This document shows, piece after piece, positions 1 through 10,233 of a stretch of 64,000 nt of DNA. Both the position numbers and the translations under genes were made by a program. The notes beneath the pieces were generated by a model. That model was not told the origin of the DNA and did no database searches. It saw nothing but the letters and a program-made list of their open reading frames with translations. Positions within the stretch are counted from its first letter, which is position 1. Each line of letters starts with the position of its first letter. This DNA is from Paramagnetospirillum magnetotacticum MS-1 (lineage in GTDB: Bacteria > Pseudomonadota > Alphaproteobacteria > Rhodospirillales > Magnetospirillaceae): positions 317,501 to 381,500 of the forward strand of contig NZ_JXSL01000030.1 in assembly GCF_000829825.1 (NCBI RefSeq), read 5' to 3'.

Positions 1-421
1 AGAAGTTATAGGCGTAGGGCGGCAGGTCGGGTTCGCCGATCATGGTGTTGAAGCGGGCCAGACGCAGCGCGCAGCACACCGAGAACAGCAAGACCAGCGC
101 CCAGCCGAATCCTCCGGCGCCTTGCATGGTCCAAAAATACAGCACCATGGCGGGCGCCACGCCGAAGCTGACGAAATCGGAAAGGGAATCCAGTTCGGCG
201 CCGAACTTGGAGGTGCCTTGAAGCAGCCGCGCCACCCGCCCGTCCAACCCGTCCAGAATGGCGGCCAGAACGGTGGAGATCACCGCCTCCTTCCACATGC
301 CGTGTACGGCGAAGCGGATGGAGGTGAGGCCAGCGCACAGCGCCAGCAGCGTCAGGATGTTGGGGATCAGCTTGTTGATCGACAACCCCCGGATACGGGG
401 CGGACGCTTGGGGCGGAACAT
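1..421 (-). CDS. pssA: CDP-diacylglycerol--serine O-phosphatidyltransferase, 3' end outside window
   Basis: Membrane enzyme that joins CDP-diacylglycerol and serine to make phosphatidylserine, the precursor of phosphatidylethanolamine. Read leftward from the ATG at 421, the protein begins [12 protein letters not shown] and soon shows the CDP-alcohol phosphatidyltransferase signature: DGLDGRVAR, eight residues, then G-x3-D-x3-D (GAELDSLSD). Hydrophobic helices follow (around WALVLLFSVCCALRLARF). The start overlaps the psd stop by one base (TGATG on the minus strand), so the two genes are very likely translationally coupled and form one operon in pathway order reversed (psd first). Only about 140 residues are in the window; the C-terminal membrane part is cut off. 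Confident call. Confidence 0.93.
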   Translation of the reverse strand, partial: MFRPKRPPRIRGLSINKLIPNILTLLALCAGLTSIRFAVHGMWKEAVISTVLAAILDGLDGRVARLLQGTSKFGAELDSLSDFVSFGVAPAMVLYFWTMQGAGGFGWALVLLFSVCCALRLARFNTMIGEPDLPPYAYNF

Positions 422-1131
422 CAGCGGATTTCTCCCTGGCGGGCGCCTTCCGTGGAGTCAAGATCGGCCAGCACGGTCTCACCGGCGATGATGCTCTGGC
501 CCAGGCTGACCAGGGGCGAGACGCCCGCTGGCAGATAGACGTCGACGCGAGAGCCGAAACGGATCAGGCCGAAACGCTGACCGGCGCGCACCGCCTGCCC
601 GTCCTTGAGATCGCATTTGATGCGCCGCGCCACCAGACCGGCAATCTGCACGAAGGCGATTTCGCGGCCATCGGCGCGGCTCATGCGCACGCTCATGCGT
701 TCGTTGTCGGCGCTGGCCTTGTCCAGGGAGGCGTCGAGGAACTGGCCCGGCCGGTACGAGCATTTGACGATGGTGCCGTCCACCGGGCAGCGGTTGATAT
801 GCACCGAGAACACGCTCATGAACACCGAGATGCGCATGCGGGGTTCCTCGCCCATCTCCAGTTCGGGAGGCGGGGCGACCATGCCCACCATCTGCACCAC
901 GCCGTCGGCGGGGCTGATCACCAGGCCGTCACGGGTGGGCGTGACGCGGTCGGGATCGCGGAAGAACCATGCGCACCAGCAGGTGAGCAGCGCCCCCGCC
1001 CATCCCAGCGGCGCCCAGATCTGGCCCAGCAGCAGGGCTCCCAGCGCGAAGAGTCCGACAAACGGCCAGCCTTCGCGGTTGATGGGAAACCAAAGATACT
1101 TGGTCAAGGAAATCTGCTGCGCCTGCACCAT
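421..1131 (-). CDS. psd: Phosphatidylserine decarboxylase, PSD-A type
   Basis: Decarboxylates phosphatidylserine to phosphatidylethanolamine at the inner membrane, with a pyruvoyl group made by self-cleavage. The 236-residue protein has the short PSD-A layout: two N-terminal hydrophobic stretches (about residues 22-55), the FFRDP and SPADG motifs (56-77), the histidine segment [12 protein letters not shown] (108-119) and the cleavage site FGSR (192-195), where the Gly-Ser bond is cut and Ser becomes pyruvoyl. Length fits the short family rather than the ~320-residue E. coli form. It sits directly upstream of pssA with a one-base overlap, so both steps of phosphatidylethanolamine synthesis are co-transcribed. 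Confidence 0.95.
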   Translation of the reverse strand: MVQAQQISLTKYLWFPINREGWPFVGLFALGALLLGQIWAPLGWAGALLTCWCAWFFRDPDRVTPTRDGLVISPADGVVQMVGMVAPPPELEMGEEPRMRISVFMSVFSVHINRCPVDGTIVKCSYRPGQFLDASLDKASADNERMSVRMSRADGREIAFVQIAGLVARRIKCDLKDGQAVRAGQRFGLIRFGSRVDVYLPAGVSPLVSLGQSIIAGETVLADLDSTEGARQGEIR

Positions 1132-1218
1132 TTCACCCCTTCGAAATACGCCGCCCCTTTTGGAATTTCATCCCGGTCGGCGGCATGATACTAGTGTGGA
1201 GGAATTGAAGTTCCTACC

Positions 1219-1767
1219 ATGAATTTCATTGGGGATCGGGCGACCTTACGCATGTCCAAGCCGAATGCGTTTTCTTTAGGCGGCATGAGCATGCCGCTGG
1301 ATATCGACGCCGTCCTTGAAGGAGCCGAGGCGCCGCCTCTGACTCTGGACAATGGCCCTGTTGCCTTTGATTTCGGCTTTCGCTTCGTCCGCTTTGCCGC
1401 CCGGCTGGAACAGTCGGACTCGGGCGTTCAACTCAAGCTGGTGGGCGATCTCGGTCCCATGCCGTTCTCGGCGGAATCGCCCGCCGCCCGCGCCGGTCTC
1501 GCCCGCATCGTCGAGTCGGGAAATTCCGTGCTGGGAACGGGCACCCTGCGCATCGGTCAAGGCCGCATCCTGCTGGGCGGAGATCTTCGCATTCCCGCGC
1601 CGGTTTCGGCGGTGGGACTGGTCTCGGCGGTGGCGTGCTTCCTGGCTCCGGCGACGCCCTATATGGAGCTGATCTCCATGTATGTCCGCCCGCCCCTGGC
1701 CCCCGCCCGCATCGGCGAAAGCGCCGTGCGGCCCGAGTGGCGCAAGGCAAAGCGCCACTACACCTGA
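1219..1767 (+). CDS. Hypothetical protein, 182 aa
   Basis: Family not recognised. The predicted product is mixed hydrophobic/polar with no clear signal peptide or membrane helix, and ends in a basic tail (EWRKAKRHYT). The middle is rich in Gly, Leu and Ala with short alternating segments, suggesting a mostly beta fold, but this is only an impression. The ATG at 1219 has a GGAGG about 14 bases upstream; an internal ATG at 1252 has no better ribosome site. It stands alone, divergent from psd and convergent with the LysM gene. Codon use resembles its neighbours, which supports it being real. Confidence 0.6.
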   Translation: MNFIGDRATLRMSKPNAFSLGGMSMPLDIDAVLEGAEAPPLTLDNGPVAFDFGFRFVRFAARLEQSDSGVQLKLVGDLGPMPFSAESPAARAGLARIVESGNSVLGTGTLRIGQGRILLGGDLRIPAPVSAVGLVSAVACFLAPATPYMELISMYVRPPLAPARIGESAVRPEWRKAKRHYT

Positions 1768-1770
1768 GTC

Positions 1771-2715
1771 TCACTTCTCCGGGGCGTTGAACACCTGACC
1801 GGGATAGATGAGGTCGGGGTTCTTGATGTGATCGCGGTTGGCCTCGAAGATCACCGTATAGGCCATGCCCTGGCCATAAAGCCGCCGGGCGATGCGCCAA
1901 AGGGAATTGCCCTGCAGCACGGTCACGGTCGAGCCTCCCTTGGGCGGCACCTCGTCGCCTCTGGACCAGGAGGTCTCCACCCTCGCGATGACCTTGCCCT
2001 TGCCGTCCACCTGATCGGCGCGCAGCAGATGGCTGCCCTTGCCCGGCACCAGGGAGGCGGTCACCCGCCAGTTGCCCTCGGCATCGGCCGAGGCCCGGCC
2101 CAGCAGGCGATTATCCATATAGAGGATGACCTTGGCCCCAGCGGGCGCCCGGCCCGAGACCGTCATACGTCCCTTGTCGTCATGGTCAATGATGTCCAGC
2201 GACAATCCGCCCGGAGCGGTGGCGGCATTCGGTCCTTGCAGAATGCGGCTGGAGCCGTCGCGGCCCGACTTGATGGCCAGGGCGGTTCCCTGGCCGCGCG
2301 GCGGCACGACCAGCACCACGGTCTCGCTGGATTCGGACTGGCTGCCGTCCGGGTTGAGGGCTCTCAGCTTCAGCTCGCGCGAGCCGGGGGAAAGCGGGCC
2401 GGGAGGCAGGAAAACCCATTCGCCCCGCCCATCGGCGGTGACCTGGCCCAATTCCTGACCGCCATCGACGACGGTGATCCTGGCACCCGGCTTGGCCCGC
2501 CCGGCGATGACGGCGTCGCCACCGGCATCGATGCGCACCACGTCAAAGGACGGCTCGCCCGAATCGGCCGTGGCGGCCGGGACTGCCGTGCTGGCCGGGG
2601 GAGGAATCTGCGCCTCAATCTCCTTCGTTTCGTCACGCAGATTGAGCATGGCGAGAACGATGGCGATCACGGCAACGGCAAGCCCGATGAGGGCGACAAG
2701 CTTAGGCCGGTTCAA
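1771..2715 (-). CDS. Membrane-anchored LysM-domain protein
   Basis: Probably a peptidoglycan-associated envelope protein. It begins with a short cytoplasmic stretch and one transmembrane helix (about residues 6-24, LVALIGLAVAVIAIVLAML), followed by an Ala/Pro-rich linker and two Ig-like or carboxypeptidase-regulatory-like beta segments (about 58-140 and 172-250; repeated phrases such as G-x-A-x-PGA-x-I/V). The last ~50 residues form a LysM domain (VLQGNSLWRIARRLYG to NPDLIYPGQVF), which binds glycan strands. The start is a TTG preceded by GAGGAG a few bases upstream; no better ATG exists. This Ig-like plus terminal LysM layout is common in Rhodospirillales. The exact role is unknown. Confidence 0.85.
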   Translation of the reverse strand: MNRPKLVALIGLAVAVIAIVLAMLNLRDETKEIEAQIPPPASTAVPAATADSGEPSFDVVRIDAGGDAVIAGRAKPGARITVVDGGQELGQVTADGRGEWVFLPPGPLSPGSRELKLRALNPDGSQSESSETVVLVVPPRGQGTALAIKSGRDGSSRILQGPNAATAPGGLSLDIIDHDDKGRMTVSGRAPAGAKVILYMDNRLLGRASADAEGNWRVTASLVPGKGSHLLRADQVDGKGKVIARVETSWSRGDEVPPKGGSTVTVLQGNSLWRIARRLYGQGMAYTVIFEANRDHIKNPDLIYPGQVFNAPEK

Positions 2716-2964
2716 CGGCTCCTCGCTGGGTGGTGGCGGTGGAAGCGGCCGCTACCCTAGCCCTTATTTCCCCCGGTGTCACGGGCGGGAATCCGCTCCA
2801 AGCGCCCGATTCATGCGTTTTCCCACGCCCCTACCCGCCCGTTTCCCCTCCCAACGAGTAGGATTGAGTCTTGCGTTTGGCACCCCGAATGCTATCGTCC
2901 CGCGTTTGCCGCGTGGCGGGATTTCACGGGCAGGCGACGGCATGGGCTTCCAGCGAAGGGATGA

Positions 2965-5196
<2,232 letters not shown>

Positions 5197-5208
5197 TTCC
5201 GGCGGGAG

Positions 5209-5237
5209 CGGGGCGGGAGATGCGAACTCCCGCCCCG
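5209..5237 (+). terminator. GC-rich hairpin between the two icd genes
   Basis: Eleven-base-pair perfect stem (CGGGGCGGGAG with CTCCCGCCCCG) around a 7-base loop, starting 13 bases after the first icd stop. No T-run follows, so it may be a 3' stabiliser, a partial terminator, or a processing element that sets different levels for the two isocitrate dehydrogenases. Confidence 0.5.
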
Positions 5238-5302
5238 TCCCATCGGTCCGCCACCTTTACCGAAGTGTTATTGGGCCTTTCGCACCCCGAGGAACCCCGT
5301 CA

Positions 5303-6520
5303 ATGAAGAAGATCAAAGTCGCAAACCCGATCGTCGAGCTGGACGGCGACGAGATGACCCGGATCATCTGGAAGTTCATCAAGGACAAGCTGATCCTGCC
5401 CTATCTGGATGTGGATCTGAAATACTACGATCTGGGCATCGAATACCGCGACAAGACCGACGACAAGGTGACGGTCGAGGCCTCGGAGGCCATCAAGAAG
5501 TATGGCGTCGGCGTCAAATGCGCCACCATCACCCCCGACGAGGCGCGGGTGAAGGAATTCAACCTCAAGAAGATGTGGAAGTCGCCCAACGGCACCATCC
5601 GCAACATTCTTGACGGCACCGTGTTCCGCGAGCCGATCATCTGCAAGAACGTGCCGCGCCTGGTGCCCGGCTGGACCAAGCCCATCGTCATCGGCCGCCA
5701 CGCCTTCGGCGACCAGTACAAGGCCACCGACTTCACCGTCCCCGGCCCCGGCAAGCTGACCATCAAGTTCGTCGGCACCAATGGCGAGACCATCGAGCAC
5801 GAAGTCTTCGACTTCCCCGGCGCGGGCGTCGCCATGGGCATGTACAATCTGGACGAGTCCATCTACGGCTTCGCCCGGGCCTGCCTGAATTATGGCCGCC
5901 AGAAGAAGTGGCCGGTTTATCTGTCGACCAAGAACACCATTCTCAAGGCCTATGACGGCCGCTTCAAGGACATCTTCCAGGAAGTCTACGAGAAGGAATT
6001 CAAGGCCGATTACGACAAGCTGGGCATCACCTACGAGCATCGCCTGATCGACGACATGGTCGCCTCGGCGCTCAAGTGGTCGGGCGAATTCGTCTGGGCT
6101 TGCAAGAATTACGACGGCGACGTGCAGTCCGATACCGTGGCCCAGGGCTTCGGCTCTCTCGGCCTGATGACCTCGGTGCTGATGAGCCCCGACGGCAAGG
6201 TGGTCGAGGCCGAGGCCGCCCACGGCACGGTGACGCGGCATTACCGCGAACACCAGAAGGGCAAGGAAACCTCCACCAACCCCATCGCGTCCATCTTCGC
6301 CTGGACGCGGGGCCTGTTCTACCGCGCCCAGTTCGACAACACCCCCGAAGTGGCCAATTTCGCCCAGGCCCTCGAGGAAGTGTGCGTGGAAACGGTGGAA
6401 TCCGGCTTCATGACCAAGGACCTGGCCATCCTGATCGGCCCCGGCCAATCCTGGCTGACCACCCAGCAGTTCCTGGACAAGCTGGACGAGAACCTGAAGA
6501 AGCGCATGGCCCTGGCCTGA
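5303..6520 (+). CDS. icd: Isocitrate dehydrogenase (NADP+), homodimeric type
   Basis: Second NADP-dependent isocitrate dehydrogenase; same reaction as the upstream gene but a different protein family. 405 residues, with features of the dimeric, eukaryote-like subfamily: N-terminal [15 protein letters not shown], substrate-binding [19 protein letters not shown] (about residues 94-112), metal-site segment [30 protein letters not shown] (written in part: DDMVA and NYDGDVQSD), and [14 protein letters not shown] near the cofactor site. A GAGGAA sits just upstream of the ATG. A strong terminator follows. Having both enzyme types adjacent suggests either redundancy, or different regulation and kinetics. 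Confidence 0.95.
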   Translation: MKKIKVANPIVELDGDEMTRIIWKFIKDKLILPYLDVDLKYYDLGIEYRDKTDDKVTVEASEAIKKYGVGVKCATITPDEARVKEFNLKKMWKSPNGTIRNILDGTVFREPIICKNVPRLVPGWTKPIVIGRHAFGDQYKATDFTVPGPGKLTIKFVGTNGETIEHEVFDFPGAGVAMGMYNLDESIYGFARACLNYGRQKKWPVYLSTKNTILKAYDGRFKDIFQEVYEKEFKADYDKLGITYEHRLIDDMVASALKWSGEFVWACKNYDGDVQSDTVAQGFGSLGLMTSVLMSPDGKVVEAEAAHGTVTRHYREHQKGKETSTNPIASIFAWTRGLFYRAQFDNTPEVANFAQALEEVCVETVESGFMTKDLAILIGPGQSWLTTQQFLDKLDENLKKRMALA

Positions 6521-6548
6521 TATCGGCCGGGCCGTCCGGTCAAAAAAG

Positions 6549-6585
6549 AACCCCGCCGAAGCGAATGCTGCGGCGGGGTTTTTTC
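6549..6585 (+). terminator. Rho-independent terminator of icd
   Basis: Stem AACCCCGCCG / CGGCGGGGTT with an inner AGC/GCT pairing, followed by TTTTTTC, placed 28 bases after the stop of the dimeric icd. Classical intrinsic terminator. Confidence 0.9.
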
Positions 6586-6595
6586 TTGGGCCGGA

Positions 6596-6727
6596 TCAAC
6601 GGGCGCAGAAGGAATCGATACGGCGGCGCATCTCTTCCTGCGCACGGCTCAATTCCTGCAAATTATCCTTGATCCGGGCCATCTGCGCGCCGAATCCGGC
6701 GCGGAAGTTGTCTATGTCGAATCGCAT
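6596..6727 (-). CDS. Small predicted coiled-coil protein, 43 aa
   Basis: Short open frame on the minus strand with a plausible protein-like composition: MRFDIDNFRAGFGAQM then a charged helical half (IKDNLQELSRAQEEM, RRRIDSF), ending in CAR. The heptad-like spacing of hydrophobic residues suggests a short coiled coil. An AAGGA lies somewhat far upstream (about 15 bases). It is tucked between the icd terminator and the fliP 3' end, and would be read toward the icd terminator, which could serve both strands. No function can be assigned; it could be non-coding. Confidence 0.45.
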   Translation of the reverse strand: MRFDIDNFRAGFGAQMARIKDNLQELSRAQEEMRRRIDSFCAR

Positions 6728-6876
6728 TCTGGCGCATATCCTTGGGTTGGTTTCATCCCAAACGGCTCTTATGCGCTAAGTATGACAAGGAAAGGTCAAC
6801 ACACTTCGCGCTGGTCGTTAACTGAATTTAAACCAACGCGAAATGTGTCGTCACTTCTCGATTCGGTAGTAGGTTC

Positions 6877-7629
6877 TTACCCGTAACTCTGCACCAAGGA
6901 CCCTACGACCAGATACCAGCCATCGACCATAACGAAGAAGATCAGCTTGAACGGCAGCGAGATCATGGCGGGTGGAATCATCATCATGCCCATGCTCATC
7001 AGCACCGAGGCGATGACCATGTCGATGATCAGGAAGGGCAGGAAGATCAGAAAGCCGATCTCGAAGGCGCGGCGCAATTCGCTGATCATGAAGGCGGGGA
7101 TCAGGGCTCTCAAGGGAACGTCCTCGGCCTTCTCCACTTCCTTGGCGCGCGACATGTCCATGAACAGCTTGAGGTCCTGGGCGCGCACATGCTTGCTCAT
7201 GAAGGCGTGGAAGGGCTTGATGGCGCGCTCGAACCCCTCGATCTCGTCCAGGTGGCCATCCATCACCGGCTGGATGCCGTCGGTCCAGGCCTTCTCGAAG
7301 GTGGGCGTCATGACGAAGGCGGTGAGGAACATGGCCAGGCTGACCATCACCGTGTTGGGCGGACTTTGCTGGGTGCCCAGCGCTTGGCGCAAAAAGCCCA
7401 GCACCACCACGAAGCGGGTGAACGAGGTGATCATCACCAGGATGCTTGGCGCCACCGACAAAACGGTGGTCAGCGCGATCAGTTGGATGATGCGCGAGGT
7501 GGCGCTGGCCTGCGGCCCGCCTAAGTCGATGTTCAGGGACTGAGCCAGGACCGGACCGGCCAGCAGGGCCGTCCCCAGGCCGATGGCTGCGGCCAGGATC
7601 ATCCGCGGGCGCGACGCAAGACGGCTCAT
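6877..7629 (-). CDS. fliP: Flagellar type III export gate protein FliP
   Basis: Core of the flagellar export gate (FliP5-FliQ4-FliR1) in the basal-body membrane. The 250-residue product starts with a cleavable signal peptide (MILAAAIGLGTALLAGPVLAQ), followed by four membrane segments; the family signatures SFTRFVVVLGFLRQALGTQQ and PFLIIDMVIASVLMSMGMMM are present. The start at 7629 is chosen because it overlaps the fliO stop as ATGA and precedes the signal peptide; the open frame runs further upstream without coding meaning. Last gene of a four-gene leftward operon divergent from flgB. Confidence 0.96.
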   Translation of the reverse strand: MSRLASRPRMILAAAIGLGTALLAGPVLAQSLNIDLGGPQASATSRIIQLIALTTVLSVAPSILVMITSFTRFVVVLGFLRQALGTQQSPPNTVMVSLAMFLTAFVMTPTFEKAWTDGIQPVMDGHLDEIEGFERAIKPFHAFMSKHVRAQDLKLFMDMSRAKEVEKAEDVPLRALIPAFMISELRRAFEIGFLIFLPFLIIDMVIASVLMSMGMMMIPPAMISLPFKLIFFVMVDGWYLVVGSLVQSYG

Positions 7630-7958
7630 ACTCCGGTCTCCGGCTTGGTGTTCCCGGGCCAGGCGACCTCGGGGGCGGACAGGGCGAAGGCGGCGCGGGG
7701 GCAATCGGCCTCCACCACCACGGGCTCTGCGCCGCCCAGGACCAGCAGATGTTCGCGGTCGTCGCGGCGCACCAGGACCAAACGATGTTTCACGTCCAAG
7801 GTCAAGGATTCCACGATGCCGAGTCGCCGCCCGGGGGCACCGGCCTTTCCCGCCATCATGCCCGGCAGGCGGCGGCGAACCACCCACATCACGCCGAAGA
7901 TCAGTCCCAGCACTGCCACCAGCGACAGGATGAAGCGCAGATATTGGGCAGAATCCAT
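7626..7958 (-). CDS. fliO: Flagellar biosynthesis protein FliO
   Basis: Small bitopic membrane protein that assists FliP assembly in the export gate. 110 residues: a transmembrane helix at about 7-26 (LRFILSLVAVLGLIFGVMWV), basic RRRLPGMM, then a short cytoplasmic beta domain (RLGIVESLTLDVKHRLVLVRRDDREHLLVLGG) typical of FliO. Start at 7958 is set by the helix position. Overlaps fliP by four bases (ATGA), so the pair is coupled. Confidence 0.9.
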   Translation of the reverse strand: MDSAQYLRFILSLVAVLGLIFGVMWVVRRRLPGMMAGKAGAPGRRLGIVESLTLDVKHRLVLVRRDDREHLLVLGGAEPVVVEADCPRAAFALSAPEVAWPGNTKPETGV

Positions 7959-7960
7959 GC

Positions 7961-8227
7961 TCAGATGTCCAGGGAGGTCGGTGTATGACGCTGGGTCAGC
8001 GCATGGGCCAGCAGATCCAGATCGGCGACCAGGGCTTCGAGACCGGGGCGGAAGGCCTCGCCCTCCTTGCGTTCCAGGCCCAGCACGGCGCCGCAGACAT
8101 AACGCACGCGGCCTTCCAGGGCCGCCAGGTCTACCTCGGTCCCGGTGGCCAGCAGGCGTCTGGCCGTCCCCACCAGAGTGGCGGCCTTTTCCAGTTCCTG
8201 GCGCAGGGCGTCGGATTGATCGCTCAT
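7961..8227 (-). CDS. Hypothetical protein in flagellar operon, 88 aa
   Basis: Predicted all-helical acidic protein (starts MSDQSDALRQELEKAATLVG, ends TQRHTPTSLDI) with no signal peptide or membrane helix. I do not recognise the family. Its start overlaps the stop of the FlhB-like gene by four bases (ATGA) and its stop lies 2 bases before fliO, so it is embedded in the flagellar export operon and is likely a chaperone-like or regulatory component of motility. That role is inferred from position only. Confidence 0.75.
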   Translation of the reverse strand: MSDQSDALRQELEKAATLVGTARRLLATGTEVDLAALEGRVRYVCGAVLGLERKEGEAFRPGLEALVADLDLLAHALTQRHTPTSLDI

Positions 8228-8577
8228 GCGGTGCCTCCCGGCGGTGGGGCCGCGCCCATGGTCGCATTGGCGCGGTAGACATAGGCCAGAATCTCGGCCA
8301 CGGCGACGAAGGCCTCCACCGGAATGACGGTGTCCACTTCGACGGCGGCCAGAACCTCGGCCAGATCGGGATCGGTGCGGACCTTCACCCCATGGGCGAA
8401 GGCCAGTTGCAGAATCTGTTCGGCTACCGCGCCGCGGCCCGAGGCGGTAACGGTGGGCAGGCCGGGATTGTCCGGATCGTCGGCCAGCGCCACGGCCACC
8501 TGACGCCGCTTCGGGTGGGCGCTAGCCTTGGCCCGCTCGCTTTCCGCCCCTTCGTCCCAAATGTCGCTGTTGCCCAT
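8224..8577 (-). CDS. FlhB C-terminal-domain-like protein
   Basis: 117 residues resembling only the cytoplasmic C-terminal half of FlhB/YscU: VAVALADDP, LPTVTASGRGAVAEQILQLA, HGVKVRTDPDLAEVL, and VDTVIPVEAFVAVAEILAYVYRAN. The autocleavage NPTH motif of true FlhB is absent and there are no membrane helices. Small FlhB-like proteins of this type occur in other flagellated bacteria (FhlX/YlqH-like) and may substitute for the C-terminal part of FlhB during substrate switching. First gene of the leftward operon, immediately downstream of the CtrA-like boxes. The full-length flhB is encoded on the other strand at 11003. Confidence 0.85.
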   Translation of the reverse strand: MGNSDIWDEGAESERAKASAHPKRRQVAVALADDPDNPGLPTVTASGRGAVAEQILQLAFAHGVKVRTDPDLAEVLAAVEVDTVIPVEAFVAVAEILAYVYRANATMGAAPPPGGTA

Positions 8578-8626
8578 GACCGGCTTTCACAGGGGTTCAC
8601 CAGGGCCTAGAATGTCCCTGGCGCGC

Positions 8627-8641
8627 TTAAAATTCGTTTAA
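8627..8641. promoter_or_regulatory. CtrA-like box 1
   Basis: Exact match to the CtrA consensus TTAA-N7-TTAA (spacer AATTCGT). It lies 50 bases upstream of the leftward FlhB-like/fliO/fliP operon and in the divergent region shared with flgB. The core CTTAA..TTTAAG is itself nearly symmetric. Confidence 0.65.
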
Positions 8642-8687
8642 GCCTCCCAAGCCTCCCGCGACGGCCAACCCCGCAGATTGACTCGGC

Positions 8688-8702
8688 TTTACCGAATCTT
8701 AA
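8688..8702. promoter_or_regulatory. CtrA-like box 2
   Basis: TTTA-N7-TTAAAC, one mismatch from the CtrA consensus, about 90 bases upstream of flgB. Together with box 1 it places one site near each divergent operon. Confidence 0.5.
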
Positions 8703-8790
8703 ACGGGTCGGGCGGATAGTGATCGTGGCGGAAGATGTGCGCCCATCCACCCATCCGGGGCGCCCCACCCAAGGCGAAGGTTTCGCGCGA

Positions 8791-9192
8791 ATGTACGACG
8801 ATCTCGGCATTTTCAAGATGGCCAAGGCCCAAATGGACTGGATCGCCCAGCGCCAGGAAGTGCTGGCTGGCAACATCGCCAATGCCAATACGCCGCGCTA
8901 CCTGCCCAAGGACCTGAAGGACCTGGACTTCAAGCAGGTTCTGGCTGGAACCACCGAACCCGAAGTGGGCGCCGCCACCACCAATGCCAAGCATATCGTG
9001 CCCGAGGTGACGCCCAGCCCCTTCAAGGCGGTCACCCAGCGCCGGACCTACGAATCCACACCCGACGGCAACGCCGTCATTCTGGAAGAGCAGATGGCCA
9101 AGCTGGGCGATGCCAATTCCAAGTACAACGCCGCCGCCGCGCTGTTCCAGAAGTACCAGAAGATGATCAAAACCGCCTCGGGCAGCCGGTAA
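8791..9192 (+). CDS. flgB: Flagellar basal-body rod protein FlgB
   Basis: Proximal rod subunit exported through the flagellar type III system. 133 residues; the N-terminal rod signature QRQEVLAGNIANANTPRYLPKD (ANxANxxTPxY class) is at about 20-40, and the C-terminus (KYNAAAALFQKYQKMIKTA) forms the usual coiled-coil helix. I chose the ATG at 8791, which follows GAAGG by about ten bases and matches the family start; an upstream in-frame start would add a non-homologous extension. First gene of flgB-flgC-fliE-fliQ-fliR-flhB-cckA. Confidence 0.95.
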   Translation: MYDDLGIFKMAKAQMDWIAQRQEVLAGNIANANTPRYLPKDLKDLDFKQVLAGTTEPEVGAATTNAKHIVPEVTPSPFKAVTQRRTYESTPDGNAVILEEQMAKLGDANSKYNAAAALFQKYQKMIKTASGSR

Positions 9193-9207
9193 GCGGAAGA
9201 GACAGCC

Positions 9208-9618
9208 ATGGACGAACTGAGCAAAAGTACAACCATCGCCATCTCCGGCATGAAGGTGCAGTCCCAGCGTCTGCGCCTGATCTCGGAGAATCTCGCCAAT
9301 TCCGACTCTTTGGCCCAGACCCCCGAGGGGCTGCCTTATCGCCGCAAGGTGATGACCTTCAAGAACGAACTGGACCGCGCCACCGGCACCAGCCTGGTCA
9401 AGGTGGACAAGGTGCGCGCCGATTCGTCTGAGTTCCAGCGCCGCTACGATCCCAAGCATCCCGCCGCCGACCGCGACGGCTATGTCCTGGCCCCAAACGT
9501 CAATCCGCTGATCGAGATGATGGACATGCGCGAGGCCCAGCGCAGCTACGAGGCCAATATGAACGTCATCAACGCTTCGCGCTCGCTGTTGTCGCGCACC
9601 ATCGATATGCTGCGCTAG
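9208..9618 (+). CDS. flgC: Flagellar basal-body rod protein FlgC
   Basis: Second proximal rod protein. 136 residues with the rod N-terminal motif (LRLISENLANSDSLAQTPEG, about 27-46) and the C-terminal family motif (NVNPLIEMMDMREAQRSYEAN then MNVINASRSLLSRTIDMLR, quoted in parts). Starts 15 bases after flgB and is followed closely by fliE. Confidence 0.96.
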   Translation: MDELSKSTTIAISGMKVQSQRLRLISENLANSDSLAQTPEGLPYRRKVMTFKNELDRATGTSLVKVDKVRADSSEFQRRYDPKHPAADRDGYVLAPNVNPLIEMMDMREAQRSYEANMNVINASRSLLSRTIDMLR

Positions 9619-9635
9619 ACTTAGGATTTACCGCC

Positions 9636-9947
9636 ATGACCTCCCGCCTCACCGACGCCATCTCCGCCTACAAGTCCGCCGCCAATCCCTTCGAATCGGT
9701 GGGCAAGACCAGTGAGACCGAGGGCAATGGCACCGACTTCGCCAGCGTGCTGAAGGACGCCGCCAAGGTGGCGGTGGGCGATGCCAAATCGGCGGAAAAG
9801 GCCTCCATGTCCGCCATCGCCGGCAAGGCCGATATCCGCGAAGTGGTGGCCGCCGTGGCCAATGCGGAAATGACCCTGGAAACCGTGGTCAATGTCCGCG
9901 ACAAGGTGATCAACGCCTATAACGAAATCCTGCGCATGCCCATCTGA
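9636..9947 (+). CDS. fliE: Flagellar hook-basal body complex protein FliE
   Basis: Junction protein between the MS ring and the rod. 103 residues; the C-terminal half carries the FliE signature (VVAAVANAEMTLETVVNVRDKVINAYNEILRMPI, seen as NAEMTLETVVNVRDKV and NEILRMPI). The N-terminal half is low-complexity and polar, as usual. Same operon, 17 bases after flgC. Confidence 0.95.
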   Translation: MTSRLTDAISAYKSAANPFESVGKTSETEGNGTDFASVLKDAAKVAVGDAKSAEKASMSAIAGKADIREVVAAVANAEMTLETVVNVRDKVINAYNEILRMPI

Positions 9948-9962
9948 GCGGGGCGGCCCCGG

Positions 9963-10232
9963 ATGACCGAGCCCGAACTCATCGATGTGGCGCGCGAGAC
10001 CATCATGGTCATGCTGAAGGTGGCGGCGCCCACCCTGCTGACCGGTCTGGTGGTGGGCCTGATCATCTCCATCTTCCAGACCCTGACCCAGATTCAGGAA
10101 CAGACCCTGACCTTCGTGCCGAAGATGCTCTTGGTCTTCGCCTCCATGATCTTGTTCCTGCCCTTCATGCTGCATTCGCTGACCGAGTTCTGGAGACTGG
10201 TCATGGACCGCGTCGTCGCCGGCGGCGGTTGA
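9963..10232 (+). CDS. fliQ: Flagellar export gate protein FliQ
   Basis: 89-residue two-helix membrane protein of the export gate. Helices at about 18-38 and 53-73; FliQ motifs ETIMVMLKVAAPTLL and QIQEQTLTFVPKML are clear. Adjacent to fliR with one intervening base, as in many flagellar operons. Confidence 0.96.
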   Translation: MTEPELIDVARETIMVMLKVAAPTLLTGLVVGLIISIFQTLTQIQEQTLTFVPKMLLVFASMILFLPFMLHSLTEFWRLVMDRVVAGGG

Positions 10233-10233
10233 C

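Noticed and set aside
6800-6847. CtrA-like TTAA pair in the icd-fliP gap
   Set aside because: The TTAA halves are separated by 6, not 7, bases, and the site lies inside a stem-loop at the fliP 3' side, not a promoter.
6877-7887. Longer fliP reading frame starting at 7887
   Set aside because: The extension covers fliO in another frame and is Arg/Gly/Pro-rich; the signal peptide and ATGA overlap place the start at 7629.
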